NCBI GenBank assembly: GCA_014898425.1
Contig: RCSZ01000015.1
Coordinates: 1,054,001 to 1,118,000 of the forward strand
Length of the DNA stretch: 64,000 nt
Reading direction: 5' to 3'
Source of the DNA: Botryotinia globosa
Taxonomy: Eukaryota; Ascomycota; Leotiomycetes; Helotiales; Sclerotiniaceae
How positions within the stretch are numbered: the first letter of the stretch is position 1; the number at the start of each line of letters is the position of its first letter. Positions 11,867 to 22,259 of this stretch are shown piece by piece. The position numbers and the translations under genes were made by a program. The notes under the pieces were generated by a model. That model was not told the origin of the DNA, did not search any database, and worked only from the letters and a program-made list of their open reading frames with translations.

Positions 11867-12509
11867 TTACATCATTCGATCAATACCTTTCTTCTTCAAG
11901 ACAACCATTTGCGCTTTATCACATCCCTTTCGATAATCATTCAAATCCACACTAACAACATCCAGTATTCCTTCTGCTTCCAATCTCTCAATCTCAGCTT
12001 TATACCCCCCCCGATTCCCAAACCTCCTCGAGAATAGTAGCAATAATGAGACCATTTGGAACAAGTATCCGAGAAAACTCCCTTAGTGCAGGATCAGGAC
12101 CAACATGTCCATACGTAAATGTTCCAGCACAAGTCACCAGATCATACGTTCCATCCGGCACCTCAGTAGTCTGCAACAAGTCTCCTACGAACAGGTTGCG
12201 GTAACAGCCCGTTAGACGAGCCTGAGCGAGCATGGCAGGCGAAAAATCAAGGCCATCAATGTACGTAGCACCGCTCTCTGCAAGCGCAACCCCCACGAGC
12301 CCAGTGCCACATCCGGCATCGAGAATGCGGAGGGTGGGATAGTGGAGAGACTGGCAAGCGATTTGCGCGATGAGCGTTGGGGCAACGTAGTTTTGGAACG
12401 CGACGATGTGAGTGTTGTAGGTGGAGGCCCATTGGGCGTAGAAGGCTTGGAGGTCAGAGGGAGGGAGATTACTGCGGACTTGGGCGATGAGTTGATTGGC
12501 TGGGATCAT
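11867..12509 (-). pseudogene. METTL27-like class I SAM methyltransferase with a homopolymer frameshift
   Basis: SAM-dependent methyltransferase related to the METTL27 (WBSCR27) group; substrate unknown. It opens with MIPANQLIAQVRSNLPPSDL (12509). It shows the SAM-binding motif ILDAGCGTGLVG, the acidic motif II around IDGLDFSPAMLAQAR, YDLVTCAGTFTYGHV, and LREFSRILVPNGL. At 12005-12012 a run of eight C on the plus strand breaks the frame just after EEVWES. With one base fewer, reading continues through GGYKAEIERLEAEG to VVLKKK and a stop at 11867, which is the expected family C-terminus, and the span becomes an exact multiple of three (213 residues). As written, the protein stops at about 12000. 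This may be a sequencing slip or a real lesion. An upstream in-frame ATG (12677) would add a low-complexity leader that I did not include. The gene is tail to tail with TYW1, 66 bp apart. Confidence 0.8.
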
Positions 12510-13571
12510 GGTTGGGTGCGGTGCGGTGCGATGTTTAGAACGCGGCGAATATGTTTTTTGGGGTGAATGATCAAAGGAGAGAGGCTCAGTGGGGCTAGGG
12601 ATGGATTGTCCTGGACGTGAGCTGGGGGTTGTGTTGGCATGTTTGAGGTAGGTAGCCTTGATAGTAACCCCGCACATTAGGTAGCACCAAGTCGGACAAT
12701 CAGTCTTATACTTGCCAACTAATCATGAAACTTCAGCAGGACAATCAACAAATTGGGCGATACTTGTGATAATGGTCATACAGAATCAGATTGCATCAGA
12801 GATCAGATGCATGGAAAATCTCATAATACTAAATGCTACTTTCTCTACAATTCGAGCAGATACGAGGAGGAATACAATATCAAATTTCACTTCATACACC
12901 AGTAGAGAAGCTGAATCTAACGTATCCAGACAGGTGATTCCTATTTATTCATCGTTTTCGCGCTTCCGGCATATCTTCTCTTTAAATTCCATCAATTTAA
13001 ATTGTCCTTCCCATCTTCATGCCAAATTGCCGTAGCCTAGGTAAGTAACACTTGCCAGACAGGGTTCTCCGCATCTCGACTTGAAGTTGCATAAGCGTGG
13101 CAGAAGACCACCTGAACAAGTGTACTTATTCTAAGTCTTCTTCGTATGTCTTAACATGAACCAACATTTTCGCACTATTCTTCTAAAGTATATAATTTTG
13201 AAGAACCGATCAGCACGAGGTAAGAAGACCCGCTAAGGATAGAGGACTCTGTCGCTCTCATAGATATCTTGCATCTAGACGGATGGATTACAGTCCACAA
13301 GGGCTTTGAAGGGTTTTGTTATTTTCACATATCATATGGGACAACAGCTTCTTCCAAGGTTGTCTATGGCGATGATTGTCAAAATGCTAATATTCAACAG
13401 GCAACGAAATGGAAGCCTAGTGATAAGACTCATCTGTTAAAAGAGTGTCTTGGGAATACCAATGCGGATCTTGCAACGACTCTTTCTCTACCCCACTCTA
13501 GGAACACATCTATAAATATATTCCCGTCGACATCTTCCTTGACAAATTAACACAACCCCCCAAAATTCAAT
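12510..13571. other. Divergent intergenic region methyltransferase / GNAT
   Basis: 1,062 bp containing the upstream regions of both flanking genes. A few short frames show no protein features and no repeat of note was seen. Confidence 0.45.
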
Positions 13572-14195
13572 ATGAAGTCATTAGAATCTTCAAAGCTCTT
13601 CACAGAAGATTGGATAATAACTATCCCATCTCATCCCCATCTCCGCTTCATTCGTCTAATCCCAAGCCGCTACGACCATCTAGTCCGCATTTTCAGCAAC
13701 CCCTTAAACGACCCCAACAACCGCACTCCAGACGATACTAGCTGGAAAGAGTCCGATTCTCATGATCTGATAAAAACATACACTCAACGCTTTTCCACTT
13801 CCAAAACCTCACGCAATGCCCTAGCACTTTTAGTAGAGGAAAATGGCAAAATTGTAGGCATAGGACTCGTGAATGAATTACAACATCAACCCCGCTTCGC
13901 GAATATCGGTACGATTCTTGAGGAAACGGGAAGGGGTCATGGGGTCGGCAAGATATTGATGGAACTACTTTTGAGGTTGAGTTGTGAGATGAATGTGGAT
14001 GTTGTGGAAGCGGGTACGATGAAGAAGAACGCGGCGATGAGGGGTTTGATGAGGAGTTTGGGGATTGAGGAGGTAGAAGAGGAGAAAATCATGACGGGGA
14101 ATAGAAAGGTCGCCGATATTATGTTTAAGGATATTGAAAGGCAGAGGTGGAGAGATTTTGAGATTCAAGTTGAGTTTTTGGGAGAGGTGAATTGA
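13572..14195 (+). CDS. GNAT-family N-acetyltransferase
   Basis: Single-exon protein of 207 residues that would transfer acetyl from acetyl-CoA to an amine; substrate unknown. The N-terminal half (to about residue 90) is the variable strand/helix part. The acetyl-CoA-binding motif A is seen in IGTILEETGRGHGVGKILME (about 115-135), with the R/Q-x-x-G-x-G/A pattern as RGHGVG. After it comes the helix LLLRLSCEMNV and the motif-B-like stretch EAGTMKKNAAMRGLMRSLG, which is typical of GNATs acting on small molecules. The protein ends with a charged tail. There is no signal peptide or membrane segment. The family call is good; no substrate can be read from the sequence. Confidence 0.8.
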   Translation: MKSLESSKLFTEDWIITIPSHPHLRFIRLIPSRYDHLVRIFSNPLNDPNNRTPDDTSWKESDSHDLIKTYTQRFSTSKTSRNALALLVEENGKIVGIGLVNELQHQPRFANIGTILEETGRGHGVGKILMELLLRLSCEMNVDVVEAGTMKKNAAMRGLMRSLGIEEVEEEKIMTGNRKVADIMFKDIERQRWRDFEIQVEFLGEVN

Positions 14196-14430
14196 TGGGG
14201 AATTAGACAGTGGTGGTCAAATCACTTGTTTGATATATGCATTTTATAGGATGTAAGTTGAGCTGCATATGATTGGATTGTCAAAATGCGAGGAATCTAG
14301 TAGCCTGCTACTTTTTTAACCCCCATCAGCTCCCGAGTTTGACTCGCTCTCTCCCTCCCTCCTAGAATCTACAAGGCACCTGCACATGTACCACTTCTTA
14401 TCCTGCATTCAGCATCTTGAAGTTCCTTCA

Positions 14431-14595
14431 TTACTTTGATGGCTTAGATTCATCTCCCTTGACAGCTTCTTCAGCTGGCGAAATCTGAGTTCCTCCACAA
14501 TGAAAGCATTGCTTGGGAATGAAGTCTTGTACCCAAACACTCTTTCCACAACACGAAGTACCGGAGCACTTGTATTCTTTTCCAGATCTCTCCAT
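14431..14595 (-). CDS. Small Cys-rich (zinc-ribbon-like) protein, 54 residues
   Basis: Intronless frame of 54 codons starting MERSGKEYKCSGTSCCGKSV in a good initiation context (CCATATGG) and ending at TAA (14431). Cysteines fall as C-x4-CC and C-x2-C (KQCFHCGG), an arrangement that could bind one zinc ion. The tail is short, charged and Lys/Glu-rich. The combination of paired cysteines, aromatic residues and a hydrophilic tail looks selected rather than random. Function and family are not recognised. The gene lies tail to tail with the acetyltransferase gene. Confidence 0.6.
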   Translation of the reverse strand: MERSGKEYKCSGTSCCGKSVWVQDFIPKQCFHCGGTQISPAEEAVKGDESKPSK

Positions 14596-14835
14596 ATGGA
14601 TGCTAGGTCTTGAATTGAAGGTGTTGAGGTTTTGATATGATATGTGGAATGTGTGGATGAATTTGTTCGATTACTCTTGAAGATCGGTTTCGAGTGATTG
14701 CTAAAGTTATGCGCTGGAGTTAATACTTGTTGATGATATTGTAAAGATGCAACAGAAGGGTGAGAAATACGAGACTAAATAGAAGCCTAATTAGAAGCTA
14801 AGACGACGGATACGGTGGTCAATTCTAATGCAATA
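14596..14835. other. Spacer upstream of the small Cys-rich gene
   Basis: 5' leader and presumed promoter of the 54-residue gene, up to the edge of the transposon-like element. No gene seen. Confidence 0.4.
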
Positions 14836-15241
14836 CAGATGAACCTGGCTATAAGGGCCTAAAAATTTCGAGGCCTAAATGTCTGTATAAAAAAATCCAG
14901 TTTTGTTATTTAATCTCGTTTTATATATTTAGTTTTGTTTTATACTTGTTGGAAAACACGTGATGTGGCACGTGCACTACACACATACAAGGATACTATT
15001 AGTCTTTCTAATTTTATTGAATTTTTTAGATGAATTTATAGATTTATTATATAATAAATCAAAATTCGGATTATTATTATCAATTTTATAAGAATATTAT
15101 TATAAATAAGATTATAATCTTTTATATAAAGGAATACTTATCCAAATCAAATTTATTATATAAAATTTTAAAAGATTGAAAAAAATGTCTATATAAAGGG
15201 GATGTCTGTATGACACGTGCCCGTATAGCCAGGTTCATTTG
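14836..15241. mobile_element. MITE-like element with terminal inverted repeats and TA target duplication
   Basis: The left end reads CAGATGAACCTGGCTATA and continues AGGGC. The reverse complement of the right end reads CAAATGAACCTGGCTATA and continues CGGGC. That is 21 of 23 positions identical in inverted orientation. Both ends are flanked by TA (14834-14835 and 15242-15243), the target duplication of Tc1/mariner/pogo-type elements. The 406-bp interior is strongly AT-rich and has no coding frame. This fits a non-autonomous miniature element mobilised by a transposase in trans. Confidence 0.8.
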
Positions 15242-15243
15242 TA

Positions 15244-16011
15244 CTAGACTGCGCTGTGAATAGCGTGCTCATGATACTGATCTCTGTGAGGACTATGAAC
15301 TAAAAAGGAGTTGTTTTAATGGTTTAGTTATTGATAAAGATCTAAGAGGAAGTTGGAAGCGAGGCTTCCAACTTATACTTGGAAAGACTAGCTAAAATGG
15401 CTAGTATAACCGGTCACGTGCATAGAGGGTCCGTGCACCCTCACAATCTCGTGGCTGTACTAGAGCTAATCAAACTTATAGATCAATGAATGGTGGCATC
15501 TAATACACATCAAGATGGCCATTGTGTACGGCTGTAGCATATGAACAGAGATTAGAACGCCGGCAATCTTGCTGATTTACCCCAAGAGGTTAACTGTTAT
15601 GGCTGTACGATATTTGCTGTACTAAGAAACCCGTACCGGTCCTGGATCTTGATGTAGCAAAATCCGGCCCGTCATAATAGCTTCGGGTCGTAACTCCGCC
15701 CACTCGCCCATCCGTATATGGCGAATAGATGATCCGTTGTTCGGTATAACTCTATTTGATTTGGACCAGCTTGGCAAACATACATACCCATCAGTATCTC
15801 CATTGAGGATGATCCGGGGACCGAAACTGGGTCGATCGCCCGGATATTGTCGAGCTTCGAGTACGAGTACCCAATATTATTTGAACCCTTCTTCGCTAAA
15901 CCTCGATAACGTTTAGGTCGGTAAGATTAGCATCCTCCTTGTATGTACTACATGCAGCAGCGGTTTTCTCATATTACCAAGGCCATGACACATACAGACA
16001 GCATTTGTGAA
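15244..16011. other. Non-coding sequence left of the retroelement relic
   Basis: About 770 bp with no open frame of note. Its composition is less AT-rich than the adjacent MITE. It may be the decayed interior of the retroelement whose LTR-like end lies at 16284, but no gag, protease, RT or integrase motif can be read. Confidence 0.35.
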
Positions 16012-16173
16012 GCCGTCTACCAATTGCGTGGGGAATCTAATGCAAAGTCTTCGTTGAATTCTATTCGGTTTGAAACTCTTAACTCCGCAGACCGTCGTCT
16101 ACTAATTGTACGAACAATCTAACGCAAATTCTTCATTGAAGTCCGTTCGCTATAAGACCCTTAGCTCCGTAGA
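16012..16173. repeat. Two diverged ~80-bp tandem direct repeats
   Basis: Copy 1 (16012-16091) and copy 2 (16092-16173) share the order GTCTAC-AATTG, AATCTAA-GCAAA-TCTTC-TTGAA, ATTCGGTT/GTTCGCTA and CTTAACTCCGCAGA/CTTAGCTCCGTAGA. They differ by scattered substitutions. No coding frame is present. The copies lie in the presumed leader of the LTR-element relic. Confidence 0.7.
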
Positions 16174-16263
16174 CCTTGGACTAGATTGAATATAAATGTC
16201 CACGACGCCCCAACTAGTCCCAACGGCCCCCCTTAATCGTGAAGCTATGACAGTCTCCACAAT

Positions 16264-16739
16264 CCCCAGCTGTGGGTGCCATCTGTCACAAATTCGGGCC
16301 GATTCTCGTGATGTGTCCAAAGTATTGGTAGACTAACAGGCGGGAGTCGGGACCTACCGAGTCGATGGATAAAATGGGGTACGATGAATATGTCCCAATG
16401 TGGTAAAGTTCATATGGGGCGATTGCTTCAATCGTCTTCCAATATGCGGTGACCGTTATCATGTCCCTGCGGGGCAGCCACCACGTTTCGATCTGGCCAT
16501 TTTATTGAAAAAATCAGACAACGTTTTCAGCTTCATATGCAATTTTGTGGGAACTTGATGGATTAGTCGAAATTCAAGTGGAATCTGAGTTATTGAAGGA
16601 ATATAGTTTGAGACTTGGAAGATGGATCAGTGCCGTCAATCAGTCATGTAATCAAGCGAAATGTTTAGGGACTTCAAAATTCAATCATAAAACATTAAAA
16701 TTTTCATATGCCCGGTCCTTCCAAAGCTATTCTGTGACG
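16264..16739 (-). mobile_element. LTR-retroelement relic (LTR-like end plus primer-binding-site-like motif)
   Basis: On the minus strand an LTR-like end, ...TTTGTGACA, is followed after two bases by TGGCACCCACAGCTGGGG (16281-16264). It begins with the TGG expected for a tRNA-CCA primer site. The plus strand of the putative LTR starts TGTCACAAATTCGGGCC at 16284. A candidate opposite terminus, GTGACG near 16739, would be the mutated partner of GTGACA, giving an LTR of about 456 bp. No second LTR and no coding domain were found, so this is a truncated or non-autonomous relic. LTR limits are tentative. Confidence 0.4.
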
Positions 16740-16843
16740 TAAAAGAATATATCCAAAAATTGAGTCAGCGCCGTAATTTTCCTGCTCCCATAACCGAAAG
16801 ATTTAACATAATTCATATCGCTGACATAACCCAAACAATTCCT

Positions 16844-18488
16844 TCATAGAGGCACATTATACCCTTTGAACTTTCGCGCCGGTATTCCTTGCTCAAATAA
16901 CCAGTCCAGCTCATCAAATTTCCTCCCGTTAGTTTCTGGAACTCTAAGCCAGACCCATAACGTTCCCAAGGTTGATGTCCCGGCAAAAATGAACCCAATC
17001 TTTCCTCTCAGATTTGCCGAGTCTGGATTTATCAACAGTGGAATAGCAATATTCATGACAATACCAAACACACTCTGTACCACTATACCCAACCCAACTG
17101 TCCTGGAACGCAATGATGATGAAGGAATTTCAGCAAAGAGTGCCCACCCCATTGGCCCAATAGTCGAGAGATAGATAAACGAGAAAACGATCACACAAGC
17201 TACTTGACCATAAGCTGGTCCTTTGCTGGAATAATTAGGTAAGATATCCAGTATACCAATCAGCAAGAGCAAGAATGTCAACATGGCTGTTCCGACAAAA
17301 GATGTAGAACGACGTCCACATCTATTGATAAGAAACCATGAACAAATCACTCCCAGTAATCCCAAAATCGTAACCCCAACCGATAACGTAAATGCGTTAG
17401 AGTCAGACATGCCAGCAAGTTCAAAGAAGTAACTCGAATATCCAACTGAGAAAACAACACCAGTAAGCTGAGCGACAGCGAAGATACCCATCGAGATTTC
17501 GGTACGACGGAGATTGGAACCTCGGAAACAATCAAGATAGGTGGTTTCGGAGGAATTTCTAGACTCTGTTGAAATGATCGTTGTCATTTCTTCTGCGGTG
17601 TCAAGAGGAGATGGATAGCCTAAACGAGCGAGGGTCGAGGTTGTGTTGTCCATGTGAGAATGACGGAGCAGATACCAAGGCGATTCGGGTGCAAATGGGA
17701 GACCGAGAAGAATGATTGTTGGAAAAATAAATTGAAGAGCAAAGGGGATTCTGTAGGCATTCGCCGAGGCAAATGTCCCCGTGCCCTTAAGAACGAGATT
17801 GCCCGTGAGTTGACCGATAGAAATGAGTAGTTGAACCCCAGAGGTGGTTAGGCCTCGTATAGTCGCAGGACATATTTCGGCAGCATAGCTTGACGGAATG
17901 GTGAGAAACGCACCCAAGGCAAGACCATTGATAAGCTTTGATATATTAGTTCAATCCAGAGTTATAAAGGGGGGATCGATCTTACCTTGCCTACGAGTAA
18001 AACCACTGACGACCGAGCAAACACCTGCAGGAATACACCAATAATGCTCAATATGCACCCAAATCCCATCATCAACCGCTTCCCAAATCTATCGGCAAGA
18101 TATCCAGTGGCAATGGCTCCAAATAATTGGCCAATGTAGGAGGCAGAATTGAAACCCGTTTGCCATTTTGAACTGATTATATATGCGCCTTTGTAATTAT
18201 AGCCAAAATCACGCTCGAAAGAAGCAATTGATATGGCACCACCAGATATCTATAGATACTATTTAGCCATCAATCGTGTATGTTGAATCTCAAGCGTCTA
18301 CTAACCTGAATATCCATTCCCCAGTTGACAGCTGCCAAGGCAAAAAATCCCGACCAAAGCACCGCTACTTTGTGTCTCATCACCATCTGCCATGTCGAAA
18401 GTTTTTCTGGCTCTTGAGTTTCCAAACTCGCGATCTGGGTTACCGGCTCCTCGGAAACAACAACTGCCTGTGTGTCCTTCATCATCAT
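16844..18488 (-). CDS. MFS sugar transporter (alpha-glucoside/hexose type)
   Basis: Plasma-membrane sugar:H+ symporter of the major facilitator family. Three exons (18488-18306, 18249-17986, 17935-16844) give 512 residues with about 12 hydrophobic segments. The cytosolic N-terminus runs to about residue 42, then LWSGFFALAAVNWGMDIQ opens TM1. Sugar-porter signatures are ADRFGKRLM (loop 2-3), PESPWYLL (after TM6, the PESPRxL motif), INRCGRRS (loop 8-9) and the closing PETNGRKFDELDWLFEQG. The motif set and the acidic N-terminal tail resemble fungal maltose/alpha-glucoside permeases more than high-affinity hexose transporters, but the substrate cannot be fixed from this. Introns are GT-AG and phase 0. 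No cluster of catabolic enzymes is nearby. Confidence 0.9.
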
Positions 18489-19149
18489 AGATTTATGAAG
18501 TCGTGCTCGAGAAAAAAAAAAGTGGTCGTGATCAGTTCATTTCCTGGGCATTGCCTATGAAGATATCATACGAATGCTGATCTTATGTGAGAGCCGTGCT
18601 TAACGACGTAAAATCTGGGGAAATCCCGGAATAAAGTATATTCTACCTTTTATAGTCAAAAGCATTGAGGGATTAAAACTCAAAGTGAGGATTACTTATC
18701 TTATCAACTAGAACTAATGTTGTCAAGAGGCTGGGGTTTCTACAAAAGCCGGTGAAGGTCGCCCCTTGACTCTACATTCTTAGGAAAGGGGTCAGACACC
18801 TTTTGTTGAATTTGATTTGTTCTGGATGTTCGGCTTGCTGCATGAAGGTTGACATGAAAACTAAATTCTAAATAAGTGGCCGCATTCTGGGGCTTCAAAC
18901 TCTCAGACCGCGACAGCTAGACGTTGACATTGTTCCATTAAAACTCTGAAAAGTGGACCAACCAATGAAATGCCTCAAAGTATTCCCAAATCTCTTCCGA
19001 AAATTTCAACTTCCTTGTAACAATTGTTGACAATGATTCAGGCTTGAACACTCAAATGCAAACAAACGTACGTGGCTTTGGACGCCGAAGAGTTTGGATG
19101 ACAAGTTGATAACGGGAAACCTCGCTAAAAATCAGAAGTGCGGGAAGAA
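18489..19149. other. Spacer upstream of the sugar transporter gene
   Basis: 661 bp containing the transporter leader and promoter and the 3' end of the next minus-strand gene. A poly(A) tract lies at about 18512-18521. No gene recognised. Confidence 0.4.
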
Positions 19150-19956
19150 CTACATGACCCCTGCAAATATCAGAAGAATGAGTCTCCCCAATTCCTTTTT
19201 TTCTATTTCCCAATAAACTTGTGCAGAGTTCATTAGATCTTGCTGGTCGAGACATGGTATTGTAGCAATGAATCGTTTAATAATATCAACATCATGACCG
19301 CTCATTAACACAACCGCTCGTAGCAAGATCAATACTCCAGCACCTCCTAGAACATGTGAAATCGTTGGTGTAAGCCAATATGCTGTTTTGATGAATTCAT
19401 AAAATAATAACCCATCGTAGGCACCAAGTCTCCGATCTTCTAGCAATATGTCACTTATTGCCTGGAGTAGGTGCAAAATTTGTTCCGCTGCGAAACTTTC
19501 CATTTGCAGATCTCCCAGCAAGCCATAATGGTGCATATCATCAATGCGAGAAAAGAGAGGATTCGCTATGTCGCCGAATGAGACACCGAATGGATTTGGA
19601 CAACATTGAGTTTGTTCCGAATTGCGTATCACTGCGCAAATCCAATGCCCAGCCTCTGAAAGCTTTTCACGATCATCAAGATGTTCGAATGTGTCCCCAA
19701 ATATTTCCATAAAATCAATTCTCGGATTGCCTCTTTCACGAGCTTGATGGTGAATACCCGGTAGGTTGCGTTCAAGTTCAATTGGCCGCATCGGTACATC
19801 ACTTCCATTTGGAAAGCTAAGAACTACGGGAGGTGAAGCCCTTTCGATATGCTTGACGGGACCCTTGTGATGTAAGGGAGGAATTGGCAATGAATTCGGG
19901 GCGTAATGTCGATTATTTCGTAACCCAGCCGTGATAATTCCATGATAAGGAGCCAT
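19150..19956 (-). CDS. Hypothetical protein, 268 residues
   Basis: Uninterrupted frame starting MAPYHGIITAGLRNNRHYAP in a good context (TCAAATGGC). No domain is recognised. The first 80 residues are Pro/Arg/His-rich and hydrophilic. From about residue 75 the protein is helical, with amphipathic segments such as AAEQILHLLQAISDILLED and a hydrophobic stretch, VLGGAGVLILLRAVVLMSG, followed by more helix to the end. This could be the middle part of a fungal-specific regulator, but no Zn2Cys6 or zinc-finger motif is present. A spliced extension beyond 19150 is possible. Composition looks like real coding sequence, but with no recognised homologue confidence is moderate. Confidence 0.5.
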   Translation of the reverse strand: MAPYHGIITAGLRNNRHYAPNSLPIPPLHHKGPVKHIERASPPVVLSFPNGSDVPMRPIELERNLPGIHHQARERGNPRIDFMEIFGDTFEHLDDREKLSEAGHWICAVIRNSEQTQCCPNPFGVSFGDIANPLFSRIDDMHHYGLLGDLQMESFAAEQILHLLQAISDILLEDRRLGAYDGLLFYEFIKTAYWLTPTISHVLGGAGVLILLRAVVLMSGHDVDIIKRFIATIPCLDQQDLMNSAQVYWEIEKKELGRLILLIFAGVM

Positions 19957-22259
19957 TTGAAAGACTCGGCATTGGCTTGATTCCTGAAAGGTTATTTCTC
20001 CGAAGATGAGGAAGAGGAATTGGATGGACGGGGGAGCAGGGACACTTTGAATAAACTTGTATTCGCAATAAAGAGTGTGTGATTATGTTATGCGCAACAA
20101 TGGAGGCAATCAGACACAAAGAGTTGATTAGAGTTCGAAGAGGTATCCATGAGCTTAATATAACAAACTTTGGTACAAACCATTCATACAAGCCACTACC
20201 ATCACTCTCGGGTTCAAGTCACACAAGTGCAACTTCCAAGATGCAAGAAACACAAAGCATAAAGCGACTACTCAGTATGACTGGCTTGAGTTAATAGTTC
20301 ACACCTCTGGTATTGAAGTGATCTACCTTATTGTACCACGCAAACACTGGAAAAAACGCCCAGATACTATGTCGCTTGATAGCAGACGTGAGATATGAGG
20401 CGGAATGCATATGATAACATATGATAATGGTGGTGCGTGAGAATGGGACACTTGACCAGCAATCACAATACAGTGTAATATTTCGTGTATGCAGAAGTAG
20501 GCTGATAAGGAGGTCATGTTCTAGAAAATTCCGAGGTAGCTGCGCTTCGGGTGGTAGGATGAGTGTTGAGGGATATTGCCTACCGAATCAATTAGAATAT
20601 CGGTAAGCAGGTGTGCCAGCAGCAAGTACGTTTAACTGCGAGAACATCTTCGCCGAGAACCTTACTTGCTTGGCCATTAGTATGTATGGTCCTGAAACAT
20701 GAGTCCAACAATCATCAACTCTGATGTTTGTTCAAGTCGAGCAATTATTATTGAGGTATGAGAAAGGAGTCAGCCAAGAAAGAATGGACTGACTAAGCAG
20801 ACATGCATAGAGGGATCTTGATCACGTGTGTATGAACCTCTCGTTCAATTCTTATTATTCACATTCATTTATTACTTCCAACGCTTGGGAGGTAGATTAA
20901 TGAATTCTATTTATCTACAAAATTGCATGTATCGGAGTATGGTTGTTATTTATCGAAATTCTGGTCTATCAGCGCTTTCTGAGAGAGAAACTAGTTTCTG
21001 GTTACCACATATCGAATTGGGCCTGTGGAGTGGAAGTTCACTCAACTCCCATCAGCATGAAGATGCGTAAATATCAATGAGAGATCTATTATAATCGTTG
21101 GTTGCTCACAAGATATTTTGTATCTCAAACTTGATCTTTTGCTCTATTTTTCACGGCGATATATATCTTTGAGATCTTCAACCAGGCTATGAAGTGACAA
21201 CTTCTGACATGGGTGTCACCAAGACTGTCTAGCAAATACACATCCTTATCATAGGTCTAAATAGACTGGGCAACAGAGGTCATATGTAGCATATCACACA
21301 CTATAATCTGTGTCTAGTCTAGGTGTTTTATGTGTCATTATCGCGAAGTTTCGGCGGTGGCTGTTGGAAGAGCTTGCCATTCCATGCTATCTCTCACCTT
21401 AAATGATTAGGCTGGATTTTAAAAATGCTTTAACCTCCTCACAATTTCTCTTACCCTTCTTGATTCATTCAGAAGTGTGCATCTTCAAACCCGTCGCTTG
21501 TTGATCAGAAGTTTCCGGGCGGATTACCAGTGCCGCAGCTCAGAATCAAGGGCATCGAAATCATGCTGGCTGTTCTCCATCTTTCGAATATCATTTCAAA
21601 GGTTAAAGTGAACCAAGATCAGTAGGTATTTCATGCATAAGTACATAAGTACATACTGAATACTATAAAAAGATGCTGAATTTGAGACATGTATATTGGG
21701 ATGTGACTTTATCAACATTGTTTGCAAACTTCACAACAAAATTATTCGCGAGCCCTCTTGAGTTCTCATACATCTTCCTACCAATTCCAGAATTCCGAGT
21801 ATCTTGACCTGCTGTAGCCTACTATGCTCCTACCCGAACCCCTTGCCAATTTTCGGTCTCCGACCAATCACAAGTCAAGATTGCCAACTCCCAAAAGCAA
21901 TAGCAAGATAGGTAGGCACCAAGAATTGATAGTTGCCTAGCCTCAGGCTTTATAGCTCTCACTTCAAACGCTTTCCCTCACATCCAGAACCAACTCGGTG
22001 ACTTCGAATGATTCTCAACAGCTCTCAGTAAATCCTTCAAGAGCTCGAGAGGTATCGGGAGGTCTCTTTCCTTTATTTTCCGTGAATTTGACTATCTAGT
22101 GCCTTTCTACCGAATTTCAAGATATCTACTTAAACTCTGATTTGCCAAAACTGACGGTAAATCTGAAAACCACAAACACTCAAGTACCCGATAAAGGCCG
22201 AAAAACACGGCATAACACGCAAAATTTCCAACAAGTCCTCAAATCTTATACCTCTCGAC
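19957..22259. other. Long intergenic region upstream of the SANT-like gene
   Basis: 2.3 kb without a convincing gene. Several 60-90 codon frames on both strands lack protein features. The right third (about 21,750-22,250) looks like the transcribed leader of the following gene (pyrimidine-rich, many TCTC/CTCAC runs). No RNA gene or mobile element was identified. Confidence 0.4.

Noticed and set aside
20200..20230. GGGTTCAAGTC motif considered as a tRNA T-arm
   Set aside because: No matching D-arm, anticodon arm or acceptor pairing could be found around it.
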